Source: Rugamonas aquatica (GTDB lineage: Bacteria; Pseudomonadota; Gammaproteobacteria; Burkholderiales; Burkholderiaceae_D). From it: DNA of 64,000 nt. Below are positions 21,652 to 29,708 of the stretch, in pieces. The stretch spans positions 434,001 to 498,000 of the forward strand of contig NZ_WHUG01000005.1 in the NCBI RefSeq assembly GCF_009380215.1, given 5' to 3'. Every line of letters begins with the position of its first letter. Position 1 is the stretch's first letter. Both the position numbers and the translations under genes were made by a program. The notes under the pieces were generated by a model. That model searched no databases. It worked only from the letters and a program-made list of their open reading frames with translations, and was not told the DNA's origin.

Positions 21652-23427
21652 TTAGTTATGCAGCTTCACGCCAAAGCGCAGGGCGACGCCCAGGCCGATG
21701 GCCACCAGCGAAATATTGATGAACGATAGCGCCGCCACCAGGTCGGTGGAGCCGGTGGCCCACAACGACACCAGCATCGCGCCTATCACCTCGGTGCCCG
21801 GCGACAGCAGGTACACGCCGGTGGAATATTCACGTTCGAAGATCAGGAACACCATCAGCCACGCGCCCAGCAGGCCATACTTCACCAGCGGCACGGTGAC
21901 ATCACGCGTGACCTGGCTGCGCGATGCGCCGACCGCGCGCGCCGCTTCCTCCAACTCCGGCCCCACCTGCAGCAGCGCGGTGGAGATCAGGCGCATGCCG
22001 TAGGCCAGCCACACCACCGAATACGCCAGCCACAGGGCGAAGATGGTCGAGCGCACGGAGCGCAGCAGCGGTATCGCATGCTCGCTCAGCCACAGCGCCA
22101 CGCCGTTGTCCATGCCCTTCAACATGCCATCGAGCCAGCTTGGGACGAACAGGAACACCCACAGGAAGGACAGGCCGGCCAGCAAGCCAGGCACGGCGCG
22201 CGGCACCAGCACGCTGTAGTCCAGGAAGCGGGTGATGCCGTCCGGCTTGCGGTGCATGGCCAGCGCGATGGCGCAGTAGCAGATCACCGCGCAGGCGCCG
22301 CCGATCACGCCGATCAGGATGGTGTTGAGGATGCCGCGCATCAGCGCCGGCTGCTCCATGATTTCGCGGAAGTGCTGCAAGGTCAGCACGTCGCGCAGGT
22401 TGACGCCCTCGCCCCAGTACTGCACGAAGGAGCGCAGCACGATGCCCGACATCGGCATGATGATGGTGAACATCAGCCAGGCGAAGATCAGCGCGAAGGC
22501 CAGCCATTTCCATTTACCGAGCGGCATGGCCTTGGAACGCGCGCCCTTGCCCTTGATCGAGACGAACTTGTTGGCCGACTTGAGCAGCCAGCGTTGTATC
22601 ATCACCAGCGGCATCGTCACCATCACCAGGCAGACGGCGACGGCGGCCATCAGGTGGTAGGACGGCGTGCCCAGTTTGTTGGTCAGCTTGTACAGATAGG
22701 TCGCCAGCACCAGGTGGCCTTCAGGATCGCCCAGCACCAGCACCAGGCCGAACACCTCGAAGCCGAGGAAGAACACCAGCACGGCGGCATAGGCCAGCGC
22801 CGGCGTAATCATCGGCAGCGAGACGTTGAACATCACCTGCAGCGGCGAGGCGCCGGTGACGCGCGCAGCTTCCTCGACGTCGGAGCCCAGGCTTTTCAGC
22901 GCGGACGAGGCGTACAGATAGACGTGCGGCACATGGGTCAGACCGGCGATCACCACGATGCTGGTGAAGGAGTAGATATTCCACGGGATGAAGCCGAGGA
23001 TGTCCTTGGCCCACAGCGAGTAGAAGCCGACAGGCCCCATCGACACCACGTAGCCGAAGCCCATCACCATCGGCGAGACGAAGATAGGCACCAGCAGCAT
23101 CGGCGTAATGAAGCCGCGCCCCGGCAGGTCGGTGCGTATCATCAGGAAGGCCAGCATGCCGCCCAGCGGCACGGCGATGGCGGTCAGGCCTGCGGCCAGC
23201 AGGAAGGCGTTCTTGAACGCCACCGAGAAATCGGGGTCTTCAAAAATAAAACGGTAGGCGTCCAGCCCCAGCTCCTTGGCGGGCATGAAGAACGGCGCGT
23301 TCAAAAAGCTTTGGTAGAAAATCAGCAGCAGCGGCAGGAAGATGGCGATGGCGGCCAGCGTCACCACGACGCCGCGCGTCCAGTTGATGCTGCGCCGGCC
23401 CGAGCCCGGGAGAGTCAGAGTTTGCAT
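21652..23427 (-). CDS. ABC importer permease, fused two-domain (FbpB-like)
   Basis: 591 residues with about 12 helices, two BPD_transp_1 domains in one chain. Each has an EAA coupling loop: EEAARVTGASPLQVMFNVSL in the first half and EEAARAVGASRSQVTRDVTV in the second. It forms the whole transmembrane channel with the ATPase downstream (27-base gap) and the binding protein upstream. Such fused permeases are typical of ferric-iron, hexose-phosphate (Afu) and 2-aminoethylphosphonate importers; the true cargo is not evident. Confidence 0.93.
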   Translation of the reverse strand: MQTLTLPGSGRRSINWTRGVVVTLAAIAIFLPLLLIFYQSFLNAPFFMPAKELGLDAYRFIFEDPDFSVAFKNAFLLAAGLTAIAVPLGGMLAFLMIRTDLPGRGFITPMLLVPIFVSPMVMGFGYVVSMGPVGFYSLWAKDILGFIPWNIYSFTSIVVIAGLTHVPHVYLYASSALKSLGSDVEEAARVTGASPLQVMFNVSLPMITPALAYAAVLVFFLGFEVFGLVLVLGDPEGHLVLATYLYKLTNKLGTPSYHLMAAVAVCLVMVTMPLVMIQRWLLKSANKFVSIKGKGARSKAMPLGKWKWLAFALIFAWLMFTIIMPMSGIVLRSFVQYWGEGVNLRDVLTLQHFREIMEQPALMRGILNTILIGVIGGACAVICYCAIALAMHRKPDGITRFLDYSVLVPRAVPGLLAGLSFLWVFLFVPSWLDGMLKGMDNGVALWLSEHAIPLLRSVRSTIFALWLAYSVVWLAYGMRLISTALLQVGPELEEAARAVGASRSQVTRDVTVPLVKYGLLGAWLMVFLIFEREYSTGVYLLSPGTEVIGAMLVSLWATGSTDLVAALSFINISLVAIGLGVALRFGVKLHN

Positions 23428-23512
23428 AGTATTTCCGATGAGGCGGATGGGATGTTGCGGCCCGCGCGGCGCGCGGCGAATGCGCGCGGCGTGCGGGCTG
23501 GCCTGTCAGCGA

Positions 23513-24601
23513 TTACTTCTTGCCTGCGGTTTCTTTCCACTGCTTGAGGAAGGCCATGCGCTTGGCCGGCCCCAGGAACTGCAGCACGATAGGATGGACC
23601 GGCACCGGCTTGACGTTGTCCTTGCCGATCTGCTTGATCAAGTCGGCCGACGTGGTCTCGCCGGTGACGTCGGCGCGGATCGCGAACAGCTTGGAGTCGT
23701 TGGCGATGATGGTCTGGCCGCGGTGCGACAGCATGTAGTCCAGCCACAGCTTGGCGGCGTTGACGTTCTTGGCGGCCTTGTTGATGAAGAAGACGCGCGA
23801 CATAATCAGCGTGTAATCCTTGGGCAGCACCACGCCGATCGACGGATCGGCCTTGGCGCGCACCAGCGCGTAGGAACCCAGCACGTTGTAGCCGATCAGG
23901 TTTTCGCCCGAGGAGATACGCTCCATCATGGTGCCGGTGGACGACTGCACGCGCACCTTGGCTTCGCCGAAGGCGTTTTCCAGTTCCAGGAACTTCGGAT
24001 TCTCGCGCGCGTCCTGGGTCATGAACATGAAGCCGACGCCGGATTTCTCGATGTCGTAGGTGGTGACCTTGTCCTTGAATTTAGGCTGCGTTATCAGCTT
24101 GGCGAAGTCGGCGTGCGTCTGCGGCACTTCCTTGGCGTCCACCAGGCGCTTGTTATAGACAATGGCGGCCGGCTCGAACGTGGTGCCGTAGGCCTGGTCG
24201 TCCCAGATCGCCCAGCCGGGGATCTTGGACGCTTCAACCGATTTGTATTTGAGCGCGTAGCCGTCGGAGGCCAGGCGCATTTGCAGGTCCATCGCGGACG
24301 ACCACATGGCGTCGGCCGTATTGCCGCCGGCCGCCACTTCGGAGATGAAGCGGTTGTACACCTCGGTGGAGTTCATGTCGTTGTATTCGACGGTGATGCC
24401 CGGGTACAGCGCGTTGAAGTCCTTGATCAGCGGCTGCGTGGCCTTGCTGTCGGTGGCGCCGTACATCACCAGCTTGCCTTCCTTCTTGGCGGCGTCGATG
24501 ATCTTCTGGTAGTCGGCGGGATAACCGGCGGGAACCTGTGCAAAGGCCGCGCCGGCAAACAGGGTGGCGCATGCAGCGGCCAAGGTGGTTTTCAACATCA
24601 T
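23513..24601 (-). CDS. ABC importer periplasmic substrate-binding protein (FbpA/AfuA-like)
   Basis: 362 residues. The ATG at 24601 has GGAGACAATT before it and opens a signal peptide, MMLKTTLAAACATLFAGAAFA, cut before QVPAGYP. The mature protein is a type-2 binding fold (EGKLVMYGATDSKATQPLIKD, FNALYPGITVEYNDM). Tyrosines typical of ferric coordination are not clearly placed, so an organic anion or phosphate ester is as likely as iron. It lies between a TctC-family binding protein and the permease, all in one operon; two different binding-protein families thus share one promoter. Confidence 0.9.
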   Translation of the reverse strand: MMLKTTLAAACATLFAGAAFAQVPAGYPADYQKIIDAAKKEGKLVMYGATDSKATQPLIKDFNALYPGITVEYNDMNSTEVYNRFISEVAAGGNTADAMWSSAMDLQMRLASDGYALKYKSVEASKIPGWAIWDDQAYGTTFEPAAIVYNKRLVDAKEVPQTHADFAKLITQPKFKDKVTTYDIEKSGVGFMFMTQDARENPKFLELENAFGEAKVRVQSSTGTMMERISSGENLIGYNVLGSYALVRAKADPSIGVVLPKDYTLIMSRVFFINKAAKNVNAAKLWLDYMLSHRGQTIIANDSKLFAIRADVTGETTSADLIKQIGKDNVKPVPVHPIVLQFLGPAKRMAFLKQWKETAGKK

Positions 24602-24633
24602 AATTGTCTCCGTCGTTATTGATATATTGGTGT

Positions 24634-25605
24634 TCAGCGCACCAGACCGAGTTCGGCGGCGCGCCTGCCGTAATCGTCTACGGCCTTTTTTACATATGCT
24701 GCCAGCGCATCGCCGGTCAGTCCGAATGGGAACAGGCCCGACGCCGCGCGCATCTGTGCAAACTGAGGACTGGCCAGCACGCGGTCGAAGTTCGACACCC
24801 AGTGCTGGTAATCCGCATCCGACACCTGTGGCCCCATCCATACGCCGCGGATGATGGGCCACACCACATCGATGCCCTGCTCGCGCGCCGTCGGCACATT
24901 GGCCAACACGCCCGGCAGGCGGTGCTCGGCCAGTATCGCCAGCACCCGTGTATTGCCGCCCGCCGCGTACAGCGTCGCCTCGCTGGCGTCGCCGGACACC
25001 ACCTGCACGTAGTTCGCGTGCATCGCGGTGAAGGCTTCGCCGCCGCCTTCCAGCGCCACGAAGCGCAGCACCTTGGGATCGACGCCGGCGGTCTTGACCA
25101 CCATCGCCATCTTCAGCCAGTCCTGGCTGCCGATGGTGCCGGAGACGCCGATCAGCACTTTTTCCGGGTGATCCTTCAGCGCCGCCACCAGCTCGCCCAG
25201 TGTCTTGTAGGGCGAATCGGCGCGCACCGCGATCATGCCGTAGTCGGCGCCCAGCGCCGCCACCCAGCGCACATCGGAAGACTTGGCCTTGCCGAACTTG
25301 CCCTGCGCCAGATTAAGCAGCGAGCCGCCCGAAAAAGCCACCAGCGTGTTCGGTTCCGCGCGCCGCTGCGACACCAGCGAATGCCAGGCCACCGCGCCGA
25401 TGCCGCCCGGCAGATAGCTGATGTGCATATCCGACGGCGGCGGCTTCGGCGTGCCGCGCAAGCCCTGCAAACCCTTTTGCGCCAGCTTGCAAGTGAGGTC
25501 CATCGCGCCGCCCGGCTTGGACGGTACGATGCACTCCAGGCTTGCGGCCTGCGCTGCCGCGCACAAAAGGAGCGCGGCAATCAAAGCCAGCAAAACTTTA
25601 GTCAT
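24634..25605 (-). CDS. TctC/Bug-family extracytoplasmic solute receptor
   Basis: 323 residues with signal peptide MTKVLLALIAALLLCAAAQA. The Bug fold is shown by IVPSKPGGAMDLTCKLAQKG, the central INGVSGTIGSQDW-like region (VLIGVSGTIGSQDWLKMAM) and the late segment PTAREQGIDVVWPIIRG. This family binds carboxylic acids for tripartite TctABC transporters, but no TctA or TctB gene is present. Embedded in a porin/ABC operon under a TctDE-like pair, it may act as a sensor partner for TctE or hand ligand to the ABC system. Both ideas are inference. Confidence 0.88.
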   Translation of the reverse strand: MTKVLLALIAALLLCAAAQAASLECIVPSKPGGAMDLTCKLAQKGLQGLRGTPKPPPSDMHISYLPGGIGAVAWHSLVSQRRAEPNTLVAFSGGSLLNLAQGKFGKAKSSDVRWVAALGADYGMIAVRADSPYKTLGELVAALKDHPEKVLIGVSGTIGSQDWLKMAMVVKTAGVDPKVLRFVALEGGGEAFTAMHANYVQVVSGDASEATLYAAGGNTRVLAILAEHRLPGVLANVPTAREQGIDVVWPIIRGVWMGPQVSDADYQHWVSNFDRVLASPQFAQMRAASGLFPFGLTGDALAAYVKKAVDDYGRRAAELGLVR

Positions 25606-25649
25606 CTTGTGAGGTATCTTAGAACGGTGAAGCTTTCAAAGCGCTTTCA

Positions 25650-25682
25650 GAACGCGGCATTTTTTTACAAAATGCCGCGTTC
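25650..25682 (-). other. Long hairpin between porin and TctC genes (possible attenuator or mRNA stabiliser)
   Basis: A perfect 14-bp stem with a 5-base loop starts 11 bases after the porin stop codon. There is no U-run after it in the direction of transcription, so it is not a standard terminator. A stem here could protect the porin message from 3' decay or partly reduce read-through, giving more porin than importer. Confidence 0.6.
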
Positions 25683-25693
25683 CATTCTTCGGC

Positions 25694-26761
25694 TTAGAAG
25701 CGGTGCTGCATGCCGACGGTCACGCCGCGCTGGGTGTCGCCGTAGCCGGCGTCGTCACGCGACAAACCGGTCAGCTGGCCATTCTTGGCCTTGGCATAGG
25801 CAGCCGACACATGCAGGTCGGTGCGTTTGGACAGAGCGTAGCGATAGCGCGCCACGTACATGGTTGGATCGGCGTCCTTGCCGGCGGCGACGTTCTTGAC
25901 GTTGACGTGGTAGATCGCGCCGGTCAGCGTGGTCACGTCGTTGGTCTTGTAGGCGATGCCGGCCCAGGTGGTGGTGGCCTGAACGTCCGGGGTCAGCGCC
26001 TTGCCGGCCACCAGTTTGTAGTCGCGAATCACGCCCCACAGTTTGACAGGACCGTCTTCATAGTTCGCGCCCAGGTGCCAGACGGTGTTCTTGTCGCGAT
26101 TGCCGGTGGCCGGCACGGTGTTGCCGTTGTTGCGCTCCCAGGTCGCCATCAGATTGGCAGGGCCGATCTTGTAGACGCCTGTGAAGCCGACCTTGGCGCT
26201 GTCCTGCGCGCCGGTGGTCTGTTCGCCGGCGGCGTAGTTGGCGCCGAACTTGAAGTCGCCGGTGGAGCCGGAGTACTTGATGATGTTGTCGTACTGGGTG
26301 GTGAAGCCGTACTTGCTAGGACCGGTGGCCGGGCCCGAAGTCGCCCACGAATAGTAAGGCGCAAAGCCCATCGGGTCGAACGAGATCACGGTGTCGTACA
26401 CGCTGGTGAACGAGCGGCCGATGATGACGCGGCCGAAGGCGCCTTCCAGGCCGACGTTGGCCTGGCGCTTGAACAGCACGCCGTCCTGAGCGCCGGTGTC
26501 CATCAGGATGCCGCCTTCCAGGTTGAACACGGCTTTCAGGCCGCCGCCCAGGTCTTCGGTGCCGCGCAGGCCCCAGCGCGAAGTGTTCATGCCGCCGGAG
26601 ATCACACTGGTCATGCTGCCGCCGGTCGGCGTCTTGTGGTTGGCGGTTTCCACACCGACGTCCAGCAAACCGTAGACCTGCACGTTCGATTGGGCGTGGG
26701 CGGCGCCGCCGGCGGCTGCCGCCAATGCCATGATAGCGAGGGTCAACGAGGATTTTTTCAT
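25694..26761 (-). CDS. Outer-membrane porin (Burkholderiales OmpC-like, 16-strand)
   Basis: 355 residues. Signal peptide ending GGAAHA, mature start QSNVQVYGLLDVGVETANHK, the recognisable SRWGLRGTEDLGGGLKAVF and VIIGRSFTSVYDTVISFDPM (constriction loop region), and the C-terminal Phe in VTVGMQHRF all fit trimeric porins. Being first in an operon with two binding proteins and an ABC importer, it probably provides outer-membrane entry for the same solute. Its promoter carries direct repeats, consistent with activation by the divergent TctD-like regulator. Confidence 0.93.
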   Translation of the reverse strand: MKKSSLTLAIMALAAAAGGAAHAQSNVQVYGLLDVGVETANHKTPTGGSMTSVISGGMNTSRWGLRGTEDLGGGLKAVFNLEGGILMDTGAQDGVLFKRQANVGLEGAFGRVIIGRSFTSVYDTVISFDPMGFAPYYSWATSGPATGPSKYGFTTQYDNIIKYSGSTGDFKFGANYAAGEQTTGAQDSAKVGFTGVYKIGPANLMATWERNNGNTVPATGNRDKNTVWHLGANYEDGPVKLWGVIRDYKLVAGKALTPDVQATTTWAGIAYKTNDVTTLTGAIYHVNVKNVAAGKDADPTMYVARYRYALSKRTDLHVSAAYAKAKNGQLTGLSRDDAGYGDTQRGVTVGMQHRF

Positions 26762-26793
26762 GTAGGTCTCCAGAGGATGTAGTTATTTGTGAT

Positions 26794-26865
26794 GCCTGAT
26801 CTTTGCGATCAGGCTGTCACTATAGGAGTCGCTTCCTTTCAATTGCCTTTCATTGCGTTCATTGC
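26794..26865 (-). promoter_or_regulatory. Porin operon promoter with triple direct repeats and 5' hairpin
   Basis: On the reverse strand three near-identical GCAATGAA-type repeats (26858-26865, 26849-26856, 26838-26846) recur every 9-11 bases and end 13 bases before a TATAGT -10 element (26819-26824). No good -35 is present. Head-to-tail repeats at one helical turn are how OmpR-family regulators bind, so activation by the adjacent TctD-like protein is plausible. GCCTGATC/GATCAGGC (26794-26814) forms an 8-bp hairpin near the expected transcript start. Confidence 0.55.
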
Positions 26866-26990
26866 CACTGCGCGGCACGGATTCCTGTCGCCCATGCACC
26901 ACAAATCAGGTAAGGGCTTCCCTTTTGGGGCGGCTGAGACCATGATTCTGGCCTTACACTGAACTTATTTCATATTGTTGGCAAGAATTT

Positions 26991-27713
26991 ATGCGCATTC
27001 TGTTAGTTGAAGACCACACCGAGCTATCACATTGGCTGTCCAAAGCCCTGCGCGACGCCAATCTGACGGTGGAATGCGCCGACAACGGCGCCGATGCGGA
27101 CGCCCTGCTGCACACCCAGGACTACGCGCTGCTGATCCTCGATCTGACCTTGCCGCGCATGGACGGGCTGGAAGTGCTCAAGCGCCTGCGCGCACGCGGC
27201 GGCCCGCGCGGCCAGACTCCCGTGCTGATACTGACCGCGCGCGGCGGCCTGGAAGACCGCGTGCAGGGCCTGAACCTGGGCGCCGACGATTACCTGGCCA
27301 AGCCCTTCGAACTGGCCGAACTGGAGGCGCGCGTCAAGGCCCTGCTGCGCCGCAGCGTCGGCAACGAGGCGCTGGTGCACAGCTGCGGCGCGCTCAGTTT
27401 CGACACCGTCACCCGCATGTTCACCTACGCCGGCACCGCGCTGGCGCTGACGCCGCGCGAACACGCGGTGCTGGAGACGCTGATTACCCGCTCCGGCCGC
27501 GCCGTCTCCAAGGAGAAGCTGTTCGACGAAGTGTTCGCGCTGGCGGACGACGCCAACCTCGATGCGATCGAGCTGTATATCCACCGCGTGCGCAAGAAGC
27601 TCGACATCGCTGCGCCCGATGCCGCCGTCATCACCACGCTGCGCGGCATCGGCTATCTGCTGCAACCGCGGCCCGCGTCCGCGCCTGCGCCGGCCGGCGC
27701 CAAAGGCGGCTGA
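26991..27713 (+). CDS. OmpR-family response regulator, TctD-like
   Basis: 240 residues. Receiver with VEDH (acidic pair), phospho-Asp51 in LLILDLTLPRMDGLE and the conserved Lys in DDYLAKPFEL. A winged-helix C-terminal domain follows (LTPREHAVLETLITRSGRAV, RRVRKKL-like IHRVRKKLDI, RGIGYLL). A proline/alanine tail is added. The next gene, its cognate kinase, starts 2 bases after the stop. Orientation, divergent from the porin/TctC/ABC operon, suggests it controls that operon and its own transcription. Confidence 0.93.
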   Translation: MRILLVEDHTELSHWLSKALRDANLTVECADNGADADALLHTQDYALLILDLTLPRMDGLEVLKRLRARGGPRGQTPVLILTARGGLEDRVQGLNLGADDYLAKPFELAELEARVKALLRRSVGNEALVHSCGALSFDTVTRMFTYAGTALALTPREHAVLETLITRSGRAVSKEKLFDEVFALADDANLDAIELYIHRVRKKLDIAAPDAAVITTLRGIGYLLQPRPASAPAPAGAKGG

Positions 27714-27715
27714 CG

Positions 27716-29227
27716 TTGGCCGAGGCGCCGCGCCGCCTGCCGCTGCTGAGCCGACTGGCGCGCCGCTTCGGGCCAAGCGCGCCGCTGGGCAGCCTGCGCG
27801 GCCAGCTGCTGCGCTGGCTGCTGGGGCCTTTGCTGGTGCTGGTCGCGCTCAACACCATCTCGGTCTACCGCAATGCGCTGGACGCGGCCGATGTCGCCTA
27901 CGACCGTTCGCTGCTGGCCTCCACGCGGGCGCTGGCCGAACGCGTGTCCATCGTCGACGGCAAGGTGGTGGCGGACGTGCCTTACGTGGCGCTGGACAGC
28001 TTCGAGACCGATACGCTGGGCCGCATCTACTACAAAGTCACCGGCATCAAGGGCGAGACCGTGTCCGGCTATGCCGACCTGCCGCCGGTGCCGGCCAACG
28101 TGCCGCGCTCGGAGGCCTATCCGGCGCTGGTGCGCTTCTATCACGCCAACTACAACGGCCAGCCGGTGCGCATCGCCGCGCTGCTGCAACCGGTGTACGA
28201 CGATTCGATGCGCGGCATCGCGCTGATCCAGGTCGGCGAAACGCTGGAGGCCAGGCGCGGGCTGTCGAACCAGATCCTGTTCGATACGCTGGCGTGGCAG
28301 GCCTTGCTGCTGCTGGCGTTGACGCTACTGGTGTGGTTCGCCGTGCGGCTGGTGCTGCAACCGCTGATGCGGCTGAAGATCGCGGTAGAGACGCGCAAGC
28401 TGAACGACTCCTCCGATGTCGATCCGACGCTGGTGCACAAGGAAGTGAGGCCGCTGGTGGCGGCGATGAACAGCTCGCGCTCGCGCTTGCAGATTTTGAT
28501 CAGCAGCCAGCGCCGCTTCATCGCCGACGCCTCGCATCAATTGCGCACGCCGCTGACCGTGCTCAAGACCCAGGCCGAACTGGCGCTGCGCGAATGCGAC
28601 CGGCCGAACGCCGATCCGCAAGCCACGCGGGCGGCGCTGCGCGAGATCGTCCACAGCATCGCCGCCACCACCGATTCCACCGTCAACCTGGCCAACCGCC
28701 TGCTGACATTGGCGCGCATCGAGCATGGCGGCGACGCCGACGGCGCGGCGGCCCAGTCGGAACCGGCCTCGCTGCGCGACATCGCGCGCCAGGTGGGGCT
28801 GGAGATGGCGATGGCGGCGGTGGCCAAGCAGATCGACCTGTCGCTGGAGGCGGACAGCGAATGCGTGGTGCAGGGCCAGGCCCTGCTGCTGCATGAGATG
28901 ATCGCCAACCTGGTGGACAACGCGCTGCGCTACACGCCGCAGGACGGCACGGTGACGCTGCGGGTGCGGCCTGGCGCGGGCGCGGGCAAGGGCGGCGTGG
29001 TGCTGGAAGTGGAAGACAGCGGCCATGGCATCGCCGCCGCCGAGCGTGAGCGGGTCTTCGCGCCCTTCTACCGGGCCGCCGCGACGCTGGAGCGCAATCC
29101 CGGCGGCGCGGGCCTGGGCCTGGCCATCGTCCGCGACATCGCCACCCTGCACGGCGCCAGCATCACGCTGGACGAAGCGACCGGCGGCCAGGGCCTGAAA
29201 GTCACCGTAGCCTTCCCCCATACCTGA
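27716..29227 (+). CDS. Sensor histidine kinase, TctE-like
   Basis: 503 residues from TTG 27716, the only start codon in frame before the conserved first helix LLRWLLGPLLVLVALNTISV; AAAGGCGG lies 8 bases upstream. A periplasmic domain of the two-component sensor kinase N type follows (YDRSLLASTRALAERV through LQPVYDDSMRGIALIQVGE), then helix 2, HAMP, HisKA with the phospho-His in FIADASHQLRTPLTVL (about 273), N box ANLVDNALRYTP, and GAGLGLAIVRD. TctE kinases respond to tricarboxylates directly or through TctC-type proteins. A TctC homologue lies in the divergent operon. Confidence 0.92.
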   Translation: MAEAPRRLPLLSRLARRFGPSAPLGSLRGQLLRWLLGPLLVLVALNTISVYRNALDAADVAYDRSLLASTRALAERVSIVDGKVVADVPYVALDSFETDTLGRIYYKVTGIKGETVSGYADLPPVPANVPRSEAYPALVRFYHANYNGQPVRIAALLQPVYDDSMRGIALIQVGETLEARRGLSNQILFDTLAWQALLLLALTLLVWFAVRLVLQPLMRLKIAVETRKLNDSSDVDPTLVHKEVRPLVAAMNSSRSRLQILISSQRRFIADASHQLRTPLTVLKTQAELALRECDRPNADPQATRAALREIVHSIAATTDSTVNLANRLLTLARIEHGGDADGAAAQSEPASLRDIARQVGLEMAMAAVAKQIDLSLEADSECVVQGQALLLHEMIANLVDNALRYTPQDGTVTLRVRPGAGAGKGGVVLEVEDSGHGIAAAERERVFAPFYRAAATLERNPGGAGLGLAIVRDIATLHGASITLDEATGGQGLKVTVAFPHT

Positions 29228-29296
29228 CCCACCCCGCCGCTGCGGTAAAATACGCGCAACCGCATTAGCGCTACAGCACCAACCAAGGATAAGTAC

Positions 29297-29638
29297 ATGA
29301 TTACCAAAGAAGACATGGTCGAGCTGTTTGCCGACATGAAGCAGAACGCACCGTGGGATATTTCGAAGCCGCTGTTGTGGGGCTACTTTTTCGCCGACCC
29401 GACCAAGAGCAAACTGGAAGGCGTCTCGGCGCTGCTGAAGGCCAAGGGCTATCAGATCGTCGGCATCTACGACTCCAAGCCGGAAGCCAGCGTACCGGCA
29501 CTGTGGTGGCTGCACGTTGAGAAAGTCGAGCACCACACCGCCGATACGCTGCACGTCCGCAACCAGGAACTCTACAAGTTCGCCGAAGAGCACCAGCTCG
29601 AATCCTACGACGGCATGGACGTCGGCCCAGCCGTCTGA
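29297..29638 (+). CDS. rraB: RraB-family regulator of ribonuclease E
   Basis: 113 residues, starting MITKEDMVELFADMKQNAPW, with YFFADPTKSKLEGVSALLKA and WWLHVEKVEHHTADTLHVRN, matching the compact RraB fold. In E. coli RraB binds the RNase E C-terminal region and alters degradosome composition and mRNA decay. AAGGAT sits 7 bases before the ATG. It stands alone between the TctE-like kinase (same strand, 69-base gap) and a convergent permease gene. Family membership is fairly clear; regulation in this organism is unknown. Confidence 0.8.
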   Translation: MITKEDMVELFADMKQNAPWDISKPLLWGYFFADPTKSKLEGVSALLKAKGYQIVGIYDSKPEASVPALWWLHVEKVEHHTADTLHVRNQELYKFAEEHQLESYDGMDVGPAV

Positions 29639-29708
29639 TTCCCGCCGCCCGGCGCCTCCGCGACAGCCCTCCTGTCCATCGGCCAGCTGCTTCTGCTGCG
29701 CGGCGAAG

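Noticed and set aside
25650..25682. Hairpin after the porin read as a rho-independent terminator
   Set aside because: No U-run follows the stem in the direction of transcription, and the same-strand genes continue with short gaps. Listed as a hairpin instead.
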